Shown here piece after piece: positions 45,734 to 56,152 of a stretch of 64,000 bases of DNA (positions are counted from its first letter, which is position 1; the number at the start of each line of letters is the position of its first letter). The position numbers and the translations under genes are program-made. The stretch is from Symbiodinium natans (Eukaryota > Sar > Dinophyceae > Suessiales > Symbiodiniaceae), in the NCBI GenBank assembly GCA_905221605.1, contig CAJNDS010001602.1, forward strand, positions 226,501 through 290,500, in the 5' to 3' direction. The notes beneath the pieces were generated by a model. The model was not told the DNA's origin, did not search any database, and was given only the letters and a program-made list of their open reading frames with translations.

Positions 45734-45919
45734 TCACAGCTTTGGCTTGCCCATGGAATTTAAGGTCTTCGATTTGGAGCCTGAGGAATAGTACGGTTTA
45801 CTGAGGGCAGCATCAAGAAGCCGACCAGCAAAGCATCTGATCCCACTTGTGGTCCCCGGCTGCTTCAAGTGACACGTAAGGGCGGCTTTCATTAGCGATT
45901 GAAGGCCGTTGGATGCCAT
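45734..45919 (-). CDS. Small open frame, 61 codons, hypothetical
   Basis: ATG to TGA, starting MASNGLQSLMKAALTCHLKQ and ending SKTLNSMGKPKL. Could be a first exon or a small gene. Basic product, unrecognised. Confidence 0.4.
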   Translation of the reverse strand: MASNGLQSLMKAALTCHLKQPGTTSGIRCFAGRLLDAALSKPYYSSGSKSKTLNSMGKPKL

Positions 45920-46029
45920 TGGGGTTGTTTGGGCTGACCTCAGGTAGAGAGCCGATCAGATTTGGAACTTGGTTCAGGTGTGACGAAAGTAAGGCTTTCT
46001 AGGCAATTTGTGGGCTGAGGGTGGGAGGG

Positions 46030-46127
46030 GCGGGGCATCTGCGTGAGCCACTCTTTCAAGGTGAACTGGTCCGGCCACGACGTAGAGAATGACATGGCTT
46101 CGCGGATGTCCGAAGCAGCGCGGCTGC
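46030..46127 (-). CDS. Exon of unrecognised gene
   Basis: After CTTTGAG|G the frame reads DIREAMSFSTSWPDQFTLKE then WLTQMPRP. Good acceptor; donor not fixed. A second frame over 46300-45974 is also open for about 108 codons. Confidence 0.45.
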
Positions 46128-46313
46128 CTCAAAGGACAGCGTAGATTTGTGGCTTGTTCAGGCTGTGGTGAGGGGGGGAGGAGAATGGACTCTCTGCTTC
46201 CTACGCGCTGCGATCTCCGGTTCAAGCTCTCATTCCCTTGCTGGACTGTTTCCGCTGCTCGAGGCGCCAGTTGAGCCTGTGGATCTTCGGGCAGCGATAA
46301 CTAGGTGGGTACT

Positions 46314-46637
46314 TCAGAGCCTTAGTCTTCGCTGATAGGAAACTTGGTTCCAACTTCTTGTCATGATCATGCCCATCTGCATCTTCATCATGGTCGATGG
46401 GCGGCCGCAACCGCCACCACCGGCCCACCCATCAACATCATCAACATCATCATCATCATCATCAGCATCAGCATAAACATCATCATCAGCCCTAAACCTC
46501 TGGCAAAGGTTGGAAGACCCCTGAGACGGGCACTCTTCGTCCTCGCTGCTGTCCGACATGTCCGAGGGCGTCATGTTGGGTGCGAACAGGCGAGAGAGCG
46601 TTTTGACCCGGGGGGCTGCGGCGTGAGAACTGTGCAA
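46314..46637 (-). CDS. Acidic exon with Asp repeat, unrecognised gene
   Basis: Contains RLFAPNMTPSDMSDSSEDEE and then an Asp run made by GAT repeats (about 46433-46490 on the plus strand as ATC). Acidic Ser-Asp-Glu segments are common in nuclear or chaperone-like proteins, but no domain is visible. The 3' part after the Asp run may be intron. Confidence 0.5.
   Translation of the reverse strand: MHSSHAAAPRVKTLSRLFAPNMTPSDMSDSSEDEECPSQGSSNLCQRFRADDDVYADADDDDDDVDDVDGWAGGGGCGRPSTMMKMQMGMIMTRSWNQVSYQRRLRL
46433..46492. repeat. (ATC)n trinucleotide repeat inside an exon
   Basis: ATC/ATG triplets that encode the Asp run of the minus-strand acidic exon. The flanking 46.64-47.17 kb is the 3' flank of the ARF gene with no supportable exon. 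Confidence 0.85.
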
Positions 46638-47172
46638 GGCTGAGACTCAGGGAGCGTCGGGCGCTGGAGTTATATCAGAGCTGCCTGTTGGATCTTGGAA
46701 GAACTCTAGGAGGCTGGGCTGGGCTGACTCAAGGTGGGAGGCAAATCTGGGCAAAACCAATTTTTTGTGGCACTTCACCACTGCAAGATAATTACTGAAA
46801 GGTTTCCTGAATCAAGCAACAACAGGATCAGACCAGTCACCCCCCTCCCCCACCCCACCCCCAACTGAGGATCCTGAGCAGCTTCAACCCCAAACTCAGT
46901 AGAGACAACGTGCAGCCAACACCGATGTCAATGGTCCAATGCAAGAAGGCCACAGCCTTTGAACAAATCCGGTGGTCTCTGGAATCCATCGGCATGCTTT
47001 GCATGGATGTGCCAGCTCAGACCAGTTGCAAACAGGCTCCATATTTGGAGTCTCCACAACGCAGAGACGGACCCAAAGAATCTCAACAAAGACAATCAAA
47101 AACATACAAAGATTGCCTCTATGTCATCTATGTCTACCATACTCTACCACGCCTACCTTCACGCGACTTAAC

Positions 47173-47854
47173 CTATTGCTTAATGGTAGTCAGCTCTTTT
47201 CGGGTTGAAAGCCAGTCAATACCTTCGTACAGGCCATCCCCAGTGGTGCCGCTTGCAGACTGAATGAACCACACGCGGCGACGAAGAGTGTTAAGCCCAA
47301 GCTTGTCAATCACCTCTTCTTTGGTCATCGCTTGCGGCAGGTCCTTTCAAGTGCTGAGAATCGATGTCTCTACACTGCATGAATGGGTTTCGAAGTCAAA
47401 AATACCCAAACTGGTGCTCAAAATAACCCCATTTTAAGTGCCATTTGGATGGTACACACACAGCCCGCACCTGCTTATTGGCATAGACCAGCAGCACGGC
47501 ATCCTGCATCTCCTCCTCATTCAGAATCATGTTGAGTTCCCGCCTTGCATCCTCAATGCGATCACGGTCACTGCTGTCAACAACGAAGATCAATCCACGA
47601 GCCTTCTGGTAGTAGTGACGCCACAGGGGTCTGAGCTTGGCATCTCCGCCTACGTCCCAGGCAGTGAAAGTGATGTTCTTGTAGTACAGAGTCTCCACGT
47701 CGAAGTCGCTGGAAGGGGTGCTTTTGATCACCTCGCCTAAATTCAGCTTCTGCAAAATGGTCGTCTTGCCGGCAGCATCCAAACCCAGCATCAGAATTCG
47801 GATGTCCTGTCTCCCGGCCATTTTGTAGCATAGCCGGGAGATGGCAGCGCCCAT
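47173..47854 (-). CDS. ARF-family small GTPase, complete, two exons
   Basis: Membrane-recruited small GTPase of the ARF family, which acts in vesicle coat assembly. Exon 1 is 47854-47471 (128 codons), a 127 nt GT-AG intron follows (47470-47344), and exon 2 is 47343-47173 (56 codons plus TAG). The 184 aa product matches the family's usual length of about 181. Visible motifs: Gly2 for N-myristoylation, P-loop GLDAAGKT (residues 24-31), WDVGG (66-70) followed by [15 protein letters not shown], and NKQD (126-129), which is split by the phase-0 intron between Gln128 and Asp129. The C-terminus has [13 protein letters not shown]. Unusual residues: Asp71 where ARFs carry the catalytic Gln, and switch I reads [10 protein letters not shown] instead of the usual IPTIGFNVET, so Thr48 is Ser. 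The start ATG is chosen because it places Gly2 and the amphipathic N-terminus correctly. The family call is certain; the exact ARF/ARL subtype is not. Confidence 0.96.
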
Positions 47855-47999
47855 GGTGCAAGCCCGTGACCGCTATGGCACTCAACACCCCAGCTGCTAG
47901 AAGTTGCCATGTTGGTTTTCGACGCGTTTTTTCTAGTGACCTTCCCCGATGTTGTTCGGATAAGGCTTAGGCTTAACAACATGATGGGGAAAGCATCCT

Positions 48000-48346
48000 C
48001 CGGGCTCCCAACTCCACAAACTTCAAGAAAGCTGCAGACGAGCGCCCTGTGCCCAAGCCAGTGTCAGGATGTGTCACGGGCATCACAACGCACGGTGCAT
48101 GAGCTGGCCACCTCTGAGGCATATGGCCGGACCAATACAACAAGAGCCCGAAGCTTCAAGGCCCAAGACGTCCATGTTGCACAAAGTTGCACAAAGGACA
48201 AGACCCTGAACCTCTTCGAAGCTCCGCTCGGCGATGAAGATGGGGACCCCGCTTTCTATCCGCAAACTGCGAGCTTTGTTCGAGCTGAATAAACTTTGCA
48301 GCTCGTGAACTTGAGGACTGCAAGCTATTTGGGGTGCAGGGTTCAA
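48000..48346. other. Segment open on both strands upstream of the ARF gene
   Basis: Plus 47909-48292 contains LNLFEAPLGDEDGDPAFYPQ before a stop; minus 48346-48083 contains ARSLRIESGVPIFIAERSFE. One is a real exon and one a shadow, but no splice site decides. If the plus strand is right, the ARF gene has a divergent neighbour. Confidence 0.3.
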
Positions 48347-48728
48347 GGAAGTTCAAGGTTGAGGGTGCAGGGTTGGCTTCGACAGCGTGAGAGACTTGGA
48401 TTGGTAAGTCGAGTTGCAAGCTGTTAGCGGCCACATTGCCTCAGAGTAGGAGGAATGAAGTCGCCTTCTCATCCTTCCTTGGCAACAAATTCATGCCTGG
48501 CACTCAGAGTCGAAACCCTCACCATTCTGTAGATTCCAAGTTATAAGCTGTGGCGTTGTACTGGACTACTGGAAGCAGTTCGACTGTTTCTTGCTACTCC
48601 TGTCATCCCCGAGGAGCAGCGCCCCAGGCGCGCAAGAACCCGCAAGCCCATACGAACAACTCCCAAACAAAGCCTGAGACTCTTCCATGAACGCCCCGCG
48701 GAAGGCTCCACAAACCCAAACTCTCTAG

Positions 48729-48812
48729 TTACATGGTCCCAGACACGGCCACGGCCAGGTGACCTCGTCGCTGGTCCACCTCCCGGAAATTGCGAAAATC
48801 ACCGACAGCATC
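48729..48812 (-). CDS. C-terminal exon of unrecognised gene
   Basis: Acceptor CGCAGCAG|G, 27 codons beginning DAVGDFRNFREVDQRRGHLA and ending VAVSGTM, then TAA. A second minus frame is open over the same bases but lacks the acceptor. This is the last exon of the gene whose upstream exon is probably 49042-48982. Confidence 0.55.
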   Translation of the reverse strand, partial: DAVGDFRNFREVDQRRGHLAVAVSGTM

Positions 48813-48981
48813 CTGCTGCGATATTCTTGAGCAAGATGGCTAAAAACCTCTACGGTGACCCTTGCAGCTTCACATCCCCTGCTGCCGGAACTTCGAATAC
48901 AAAAACACATCACAAGCACAGAACGGATGCAGGGCCTCTTCATTCGTCTTAGGGATGCTCATAAGGCTGCCGAACACTCAC

Positions 48982-49042
48982 ATAGCTTCAGGCCCGTATG
49001 GAGGCTTCCGGCCACATTATGTTTGGGAGACCATTCGATTGG
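48982..49042 (-). CDS. Exon with canonical GTGAGT donor
   Basis: Twenty codons (PIEWSPKHNVAGSLHTGLKL) between CGGATCAG and a GTGAGT donor, exit phase 1. Upstream, 49210-49060 is open in a frame containing HIFTEEQRDWPRSAILPATT and may be part of the same gene. Confidence 0.5.
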
Positions 49043-49975
49043 CTGATCCGAACCGCAGCCCCCCCGCGCCGCCTGCCCCCCATGTGGTGGCAGGTAAGAT
49101 GGCAGACCTTGGCCAATCTCTTTGCTCTTCTGTGAAGATATGTGAAGATGGTGGAGCATGGTGGAATTCACTCCAGCATGCGCAGCCACAGAATTGTCCG
49201 AGCTCGCGGCGGGCATGACCGGGCTTAGGGTGTGTATGGGAATGAAGCAGGAACCCGAGAAGACCCCAGTCGAAACTCCTTTTCGGCGGTATTCAATGGA
49301 TTTTCCTACGCGTGCGAACCATACAAGATGTGATACACAAAGAGAAGCCCGTGGATCTGAGCCTCATGCAGGAACGCCTTTCTCGGGTGTGCCCTCCTCA
49401 ACATTTTGGGTGCCTGGGCTCAGGGGGTCGTTTCAGCATTCGGGGATCCGGAGCTTCGAAGTTGAGGCTTTACACGCCTCGGACCTGGCTTGGGTTTGGG
49501 GCCTAGGGCCTAGGGCCTAGAATGCCGTTTGGCCCGAGCCTGCTTTCTCATTCGGGAAGGTAGGGCTCAATGTTGGGCCGGAGCAGACTGATCTGACGAC
49601 TGTCAAGTGTGTCGACATCCTCACACAGGGCCCACGCTGACGGTGTCGGCAGGCCGCTCGAAGGGGGGGCCTGCGCCGTGAAAGTCAGGGTTTCTGCTTA
49701 GATGAAGCATGATTGGACATCGAGTCGACCTGACCATTCACCCTCAGCCTTGTCATACTTCCGACCCGAATGCCTCGCATTTAAACCAACACCCTCAATA
49801 CTGTACTCCAAGAATCTTGAATAGATGCCAAAGTCTGATACCTCAAACCTCAGCCCCTATTGTCACGGCCCGGCTTAATTGTGCGTAGTGTCAACTTTGC
49901 CAGGCTTACAGGTTTTCGCTTGTGTGGCCTCTGGGTCAGACCCTTGGCGGATGAGGATTCTTGCTGCCAGCCTAG

Positions 49976-50066
49976 CTACACTGCTCCACTCTTGAAATAG
50001 AACAAAGCTCCCGTCACACGCGCCGACTGAAAGCTGCTGATGTAAAGCTCATCAGGCCCCAAGGCC
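49976..50066 (-). CDS. C-terminal exon of unrecognised gene
   Basis: Acceptor CTACAG|G, 29 codons beginning ALGPDELYISSFQSARVTGA and ending LFYFKSGAV, then TAG. The alternative phase gives a shorter, less convincing tail. Probably joined to 50558-50372. Confidence 0.5.
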
Positions 50067-50371
50067 CTGTAGACCCTCCTACACCTTGAACATCTTTGAC
50101 CCTAAACTGTGGCTCTAAACCTGTGAAGTCCAAAACACGAATCCGACACAGCCGGTTCCCCAAACCCCACAAGCCCCATGGGAGGCATAAATCCTCAACC
50201 CCCAGCCGGGACAGACCCGGCCTCGGTAAGGCGGGAAAGCCAAGGCCGGATTCAACGCTGCCTCGTCGGCACCCAGCCCCAAAACCCTGGCCTCCTTCCA
50301 CTTGCTAGATCTTACTAGTAGGGCTGAAAAGGGTTTAATGGGGTTCAACCTTACTATAGGGGCTCGTAGAC

Positions 50372-50558
50372 CTTGTAGGCCCTGTGAAGCTGGACATCCG
50401 TCTTCTGCTGTCATGCTGTGGATTTGCTCGAGATCTTCTTCTTGAAGCTTTGGGAAGCCCCGGAAGAGACAAAGAGCCATGACTAGCTTAGCGGGGTTTT
50501 CAGCGGGTGTGGGGGGTTGTTGGATAGATGAAGAGGCATGGCGTCTGGCCATGGGCTT
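50372..50558 (-). CDS. Exon of unrecognised gene, 62 codons
   Basis: Acceptor TTGCTTTCAG and donor G|GTCTAC, phase 0 to phase 1. Contains KPMARRHASSSIQQPPTPAE, LVMALCLFRGFPKLQEEDLE and QIHSMTAEDG. The first part is Ser/Pro-rich, the second helical. No family recognised. Confidence 0.55.
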
Positions 50559-50823
50559 CTGAAAGCAATTCTTGCTTCCAAGAAGCGAGATCCTGAACCT
50601 GTCTATACAGCCCAAACCCGAAAATCCAGTGGCAAAAAGCTTCATTGTCGAAGCTTAGAAACACCATGCGGGGAATCGTGTTTTTGTATGAGCTAACCTC
50701 GTCCGTACTGAGTATTTAACACAAGCTGCTCACCTGACCCTCACTTCCACATGGCGTCTTGGTTTGATAGCGTGTTTGCTGGTGGCTTTCAGGAATTGGA
50801 GTTTCAGGTTTCAGCACTCACAT

Positions 50824-51050
50824 TCAGGATCTAATTTTTCTCTTTGAAGATGTAGGAGTTTTGGTGTAGAGATCACGGCTTCCGGAAAGTCTAGTCCAAG
50901 TTTCTTTGTCGGTCTCTTCGCTTTCTCCCGGCCCAGATGTCATGCCTCCCGATATGTCCAACAACCCCCCCCCCCCTCCTAAATCCCACGAAGAGAGGGT
51001 CTGGACCGAATACTCCAGGCCGGAGTCCCAAGCCTGCATGGCGGCGTTTG
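50824..51050 (-). CDS. Two exons, the last with a stop, unrecognised gene
   Basis: 51050-50990 reads MQAWDSGLEYSVQTLS up to a GTGGGA donor; 50945-50824 follows GGGAG|G and reads MTSGPGESEETDKETWTRLS then a basic tail ending SSKRKIRS and a TAG. The phases do not match exactly, so one boundary is off by a base or two. The intron between them contains a poly-C run. Confidence 0.5.
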
Positions 51051-51135
51051 CTGCCAGGCCACTCCTGAATCGGACAGTGAGACCAGGGATTTGCGGGTGG
51101 TGTGACTAGTGGCGTTCGTGTTTCTTGCGTTCTCG

Positions 51136-51237
51136 CTACATTGCTAAAGCCTCTGCAAGACTAGGTGCGGCTCGCCTTCGGGTCGCCTCGTAAAGTGCTT
51201 GCTCAGCCTCAACTGCCAGTTTCGCCACCTGCTGCAC
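51136..51237 (-). CDS. C-terminal exon, helical, unrecognised gene
   Basis: Acceptor ATCGTGCAG|G, then 33 codons in phase 0 starting VQQVAKLAVEAEQALYEATR and ending SLAEALAM, then TAG. Strongly helical and alanine-rich; the boundaries are well supported. No family recognised. Confidence 0.6.
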   Translation of the reverse strand: MQQVAKLAVEAEQALYEATRRRAAPSLAEALAM

Positions 51238-51492
51238 CTGCACGATTGGGAGGTGGAGGAGGACAGCGAGGACAGGGAGGGCGGAAAAGGGGTTGGTTGA
51301 GGGTTTCCTAAGTGTTGTCAAGCCTGCATCTGCACGCTTGGGTCGAAGAAACGGGTAGAAACACGAGACGTTGAACATACGAGCACAAACTTTCAGATTC
51401 CCCCCCGAACACCCTGACAATGGGGGAATTGGAGAATCTGGGCTCCCTGCCAGACTACCAATAGACGAAGTTTGTCATATTCAACACCTCTC

Positions 51493-51720
51493 TCAAGAGG
51501 GGAGGCCCATGGTTCCCAACGAATGTGGCACCAGCAAAGTCCCGTCATGCCGAATTATTGCCGCTGCTCGTCGTTTGTCCCAGGTATCATCCTCAAAATC
51601 TGTAGTGCAGCTCCAACGAACCGCTCTCCCGACACACAAAGCTACCAACGCCACAGAACCTGAATCACGGCATTGTGTAGGCCTCGAAGCGTAGCAGCTT
51701 GCACTCAGCGGGTTGTGCAT
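51493..51720 (-). CDS. Open frame of 75 codons, hypothetical
   Basis: Contains RWSCTTDFEDDTWDKRRAAA and RHDGTLLVPHSLGTMGLPS before the stop. No clear splice sites; the plus strand is also open. Confidence 0.35.
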   Translation of the reverse strand: MHNPLSASCYASRPTQCRDSGSVALVALCVGRAVRWSCTTDFEDDTWDKRRAAAIIRHDGTLLVPHSLGTMGLPS

Positions 51721-52401
51721 GGACGTACCGTTGCAGAGTCAGCATCCGCTGGTGCCTCGTCACGATTTTTTCGAGGTGGCCCAGTATTTAGGGCAACAGC
51801 CAACCGTCGAAATGACAACCCCAGAGCCTTGCTGAACCCGGAACAATATCCCTACCTTGAACTCGAAAGCCATTTTTCTCTCGAAAAAATCCTGGGAACC
51901 CCGTCCGACTTGGCATTCCGATCGATTCACAGACCTTAGCCCCTTTGATGTATAAGGTATAAGGCTTATGTGGCTTATAGGCTTGCAAGCTCTAAAATCA
52001 CTTTAAACTTTCATCCTTCAGGGATCAGGCTTTATTTATGTTCTGGGTTTATGCTTACAGGCTCGCAAGCGGCCTCTCCATCCGGGACATGCCAGGATGT
52101 CTCGGAGGTAGCGGCAGAGGAGGACAGAACTTGTCAACCTGCCAGGTTGCCGGGCCTACTTTTCTGTAGGCGGTGGCTTCATAAACGACTTATAAATTTA
52201 ATGTATCTCAATGTAGGACAAACCCTGACTACTGTATTCTGACCCGCCGGTTTGTTTTGCACCCCGTCAATGTGTAACTGTAAAAAGCTTTTGGGGCTCG
52301 AGCCCTTAACAGAGCTGCTGGACAAATAAATTGGAACCCCAACTTGAGCTCACTAAAGGCGAACATGGCTGGGCTCGACATTGTTCTGGGCCCCCTTACG
52401 C

Positions 52402-52701
52402 TCAGCTGACCTCTTGGAGGTTCAATGCCTCAAGGCTTATGGCTTCAAGCAAGGTTGAGGCGGTTTGGCTACAGTAGATGTTGGGGCCTATAGGGCATGT
52501 TGCAAATTCAAGTGGAACCCTGTGAAAGTCAAAATCGCCCGCTCCCACATCAGAAGATTGCACTTCGCCTCCTTCATTAGCCAGCTGGTCGTGTCCACCA
52601 CTGCCTCCATGCTGGCCTGCATTACTTGCGTATGGAAGTCGTGCGATCATACAGGCTTGCCTATCTTATTTCTGCGAGAGGACAATGAGTACAAGCTGTA
52701 A
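52402..52701. other. Segment open on both strands, strand undecided
   Basis: Minus 52650-52402 (82 codons) contains DVGAGDFDFHRVPLEFATCP; plus 52465-52701 (78 codons) contains WNPVKVKIARSHIRRLHFAS. Both read like protein; no splice sites decide. No telomere-like motifs inside. Confidence 0.3.
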
Positions 52702-53101
52702 TTCAGGAGCAAAGCTCTATCAACTCCGGGTCGAGGTACGAGTACCGGCATGCACGAAGTTCGCTTTGCGGGCATGATGCCCCTCACCCTATAGCGGAAG
52801 AAGGAACCTCTTTACAAACGAATCAGAGCCCCCTATGCAGCTCCATGACACCATCCAGGCCCCGAATGTTGCAGAGAAGATTTGCGGACGGACACACTTT
52901 TTTCTTGCTCTGGACACTTCGCCCGCTGCTTCGAGGGCCGCCGTCCTTCACATGCAAAGACCCGGAGGCCTCAACCTCAAATCTTGTTGACCCTGTCCTC
53001 TTTTGCATCAGGCTTTTGCTTTCTGCACTGTTGTCGCCCACAAATCCCGAACCCCACCGTGCTGATAAGCCCTCTACACCCCAGCGCTTCTGCGCCGCAA
53101 G

Positions 53102-53369
53102 TCAATGCTCCTGTTCTGGGAGCAGCATGGCACGCTGCTCTTTGGACGCGCGCTGCAGCTCCGGATCCTGCTTGATCTGCTGGCGCAAGGTTGAAGGCTC
53201 GAAACCCACAATCTTAAAGTGCTCTTCGAAGGTCAAGAGTTTGCCTCGCAGGCGAATATCTCCTCTAACGACCTGCGCCTAAGCTCCATGCCCCTCCCAG
53301 CACTGTACCTTCTGAAGGGCTGGTGTGGCGAAGGCAAAGGCCATGCAGTTGGTCCGCACTGCAGAGAGC
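53102..53369 (-). CDS. Last two exons of an unrecognised gene, 36 nt intron
   Basis: Exon 53369-53309 reads LSAVRTNCMAFAFATPALQK to a GTACAG donor. After a 36 nt intron (53308-53273), exon 53272-53102 reads VVRGDIRLRGKLLTFEEHFK, IVGFEPSTLRQQIKQDPELQ and ends with a TGA after LPEQEH. Entry of the second exon is AG|G, phase 0 on both sides, and the joined 77 residues read smoothly. The family is not recognised. Confidence 0.6.
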
Positions 53370-53724
53370 CTCAGAGGGTCGGAAGTTTATCATGGATTTC
53401 GAAAACACCAAATTCACCCTGAAGGAATTTGTGAGCCTGACCTGGTTGCAACCGATTGGTCATGAGCTTAGGCAGTCAAACACAATGACTGCGTGCTCCA
53501 GATTGTGTCTCCAACATGCTATGTTCATCCAGGAAACTGAATGAGGTGCTCTGTAGGAGGCCTTTCAAAAGAAGGGCCTATAACCTGCAGCCTCACACCC
53601 GGATCCGTTCTCTGGCCAAAATCCTTTTTATGACCAAGCCTGCAACCCGAAACCTGAAACCGAAACGCTTATCGAAGCTTTTTGTACCACTGACAGCGTG
53701 ACATTTCACAGTGACCCTAAACTG

Positions 53725-53855
53725 CGACTCTTCTCCAGGTGGCCAAGTAGCATGAACCTTTTGTCGGCCAAAAGCCCAGGATCGGCAAACTTCAGCGCCA
53801 AGAAGTCGTCCTGCCAGCTCCCAACTTCCACTAAAGACGGACGTGGGGAGCAAGA
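53725..53855 (-). CDS. Exon of unrecognised gene
   Basis: Contains LVEVGSWQDDFLALKFADPG then LLADKRFMLLGHLEKS. A CTGGCAG|G inside it is an alternative start (at DDFLALK). Helical and acidic-basic; no family recognised. Confidence 0.5.
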
Positions 53856-54022
53856 CTACGACTGCAAGGGGGGATAGAGCCTTTGCAACCCCATCGATTC
53901 ATAGATCCCAAACGGAAGCCGTCCTTGGTGGCTAGCCTCGGACAGGGGAGAAGTCGGATTTGAGTTCTCAGATTAACAGCCTCGGAATTAACAAGCCTTT
54001 GTGGTTGCGGCTTCTTATTAAA

Positions 54023-54066
54023 AACTCTCTCTCTCTCTCTCTCGCTCACTCGCTCTTGCTCGCTCT
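54023..54066. repeat. (CT)n tract
   Basis: CTCTCTCTCTCTCTCTCTCG followed by CTCACTCGCTCTTGCTCGC. No exon between 53.86 and 54.22 kb. Confidence 0.9.
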
Positions 54067-54227
54067 CTGGCTCTTCCCTCTAGCCTTGTTATTGGGGTCA
54101 GGGTGTATGCTTCAGGGTTCAGCGCTGCTCCTTTTTTATGCTTGCACTCTGCCTGCTGATCCCAAGCAATCCAAATCCCCATGCTTTCCTCACGTGAAGA
54201 GTTGCCGCAGTTGGACACTACCTCAAC

Positions 54228-55443
54228 CCCCGAGCTCTTGCAGAATCAGGGGCAGGACGAGGTCGGCATCACGACGCAGTTCCGCAGGCGCAAACTGCAA
54301 GGCCTGAAGAAGGTGCTCTCAAGGGCTGGGCTTTGCGTGCGGGGTTTACATCATTCGAGATCCTACTCAGGAAGCAGGAAAGCCGTGAGGAACTTCTGGC
54401 AATGCCACCTCACAGCACGTTCATATGAGACTTGAAGCAATAACGATGCGGGCCTAGCTGTTTAGGGTTACGACGGGCCAAAGGGTCGTTCCCTGCAGCT
54501 TCCGAAAAGAGCTATAGCATAGTCTTGCAGGCAATGGCACTGATGAACAGAACGTCAAGTCTGTTGTGCTGAATTCAGCAGCCAGTTTCCAAGCTGCAGC
54601 CTTCATGCTTTGAAGCGTCCAAGGCTCTACGCTCCAGAGCTACGGGAGCCCAAAGAACAACTTCTGAAACTCTCAGGCCTACAAGTGCAGAGGTTGCGCT
54701 GAACAGTCGCCAAGATTAGGTCGAGCCAAGTATTCGGGACTCGAACATCCTAACGGTTCTTGTTGATACAAAATCGTACCATCAAATGCCTAGACACATT
54801 TCGAAGGTGCCCACAGGCCTGGCCACAAAGCGCCACTGCAGCCTCGACGAAAAGTCGGTCTGACCTGTGGTTCAGAGTTTAGGGTTAAGCCGGAATTCCC
54901 TTTGGCTCTTTGGCGGCTGTCTCACTTCTTCGAGAAAAAGAAACTGTGCAGATGTTGAACACATCCTGTGCAGTCGGACTCGCGCAAGGACCATTTTCCG
55001 CTGTGTGCTCATCCGCTCGATGGAGAAATCATAAACACGACCCTACAAGGCGACGAAGACTCCCTATACTACAAACCCCCAGGCCTGCACCCCCAAACAC
55101 TCTCATACTTACGGGCTGCAACGCATCATGCCCGCATACCTTGCTCTGCGGAGCAGCCAGGAGGATAAGAGTCTTTGCCCGAATTTACGCCCTGGGGCTC
55201 CAGCATCAGGCCCTCAGCCGCATAGCGCAAGGCCATGCGGTTTTGTCGGACAGCCGCCAGGACAACTTCAGGATCTGCCTGCACATGACCCTTCGGAACT
55301 TCGCAGTATCCGAAGGAAGGAGAACATGAGGAGCGCATGAAGAACACAACGCTGCCTGGAGCTGGCTGTCCGCAAACTGGAGCAGTGCTCCATCTGATGC
55401 TACCGCCTTGAGGATGACCTCCTGAGGATGCTTCGGGCCAAAC
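54228..55443 (-). CDS. DUF4116-like repeat protein, three exons seen
   Basis: Protein with DUF4116-type helical repeats, a family of unknown function that is abundant in dinoflagellates. Exons: 55443-55356 (HPQEVILKAVASDGALLQFA), 55278-55189 (ADPEVVLAAVRQNRMALRYA), and 54303-54228 (ALQFAPAELRRDADLVLPLI). Each exon carries part of the alternating pattern D-x-x-VV-x-x-AV-x-x-x-x-x-AL-x-x-A. The first intron (55355-55279, 77 nt) has a GC donor; the second exon ends at a GTAAAT donor. Exons 1 and 2 join in phase 0 and restore one full repeat unit. The stretch 54304-55188 between the last two exons has no other exon I could support. Neither end of the gene is visible. Confidence 0.75.
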
Positions 55444-56150
55444 CTGGACACCCTGAATATCCTGAATCCTCAACGCCTTGAAAGCGCGGCCGAGGATTCG
55501 GAGGTCGCTCTAAGACATCTCGTACCCTGACTCCTAAAACGCCCTGCGACAATTGGCCTTGTCACTGCGGGCCGCCTCTGACGCAGCGGCCTTGCTTTAA
55601 CAAGGATCCCGGGAGGCTTCCGGGGGCGTGGGGCCTTCACTCAGCTTTGGGGATTCAGCTGCGGAGATTGTCTTCGCACATTCACTTGTTGCAGGGGCTG
55701 CCGGGGGGGGCTAGTAGCTAGGGTTAGGCACTTAGAGTTTGCCCGAGAAAAGGTCAGCAAAGACAAATGAAAGGCAAAAAACGTACCTCCGCCTTTGAGC
55801 CCCAAGTGGCTGAATAAGCCTGAAAACCCAACGAGGGGCCGAGGCAGGCATTCTCCCTATCCTATACCTCAGCTCCCCAAATTGCCCCGAAAACTAATTC
55901 CTGCACCGACCCAACTTTCCGGGTTCCCCCGCCAGCACAGATTTCCAAGGCTCCCCGGAGGCAATGGCTTCAAAGATACGCTCCTCACAAGCCGTCTGAT
56001 TTAGGGCAGGAGGAGCCCTATGGCAGAGCCCTGACGGGCGTCAGCTCGGAAGAAGATAGGGGTCAAGAGCAAGACATGGGAGCAAGAAGGAGCAAAGGCA
56101 GGGTCTCGTGCTGCCATCCTTCCAACTACTGAAGCACCCAAGCATCATGA
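55444..56150. other. Spacer without supportable genes
   Basis: GC-rich, with telomere-like motifs and a palindromic ATCCCGGGAGGCTTCCGGG element at 55606. No exon seen on either strand. Confidence 0.5.
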
Positions 56151-56152
56151 TG

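Noticed and set aside
47438-47740. 100-codon plus-strand frame across the ARF gene
   Set aside because: Shadow of ARF exon 1 on the opposite strand.
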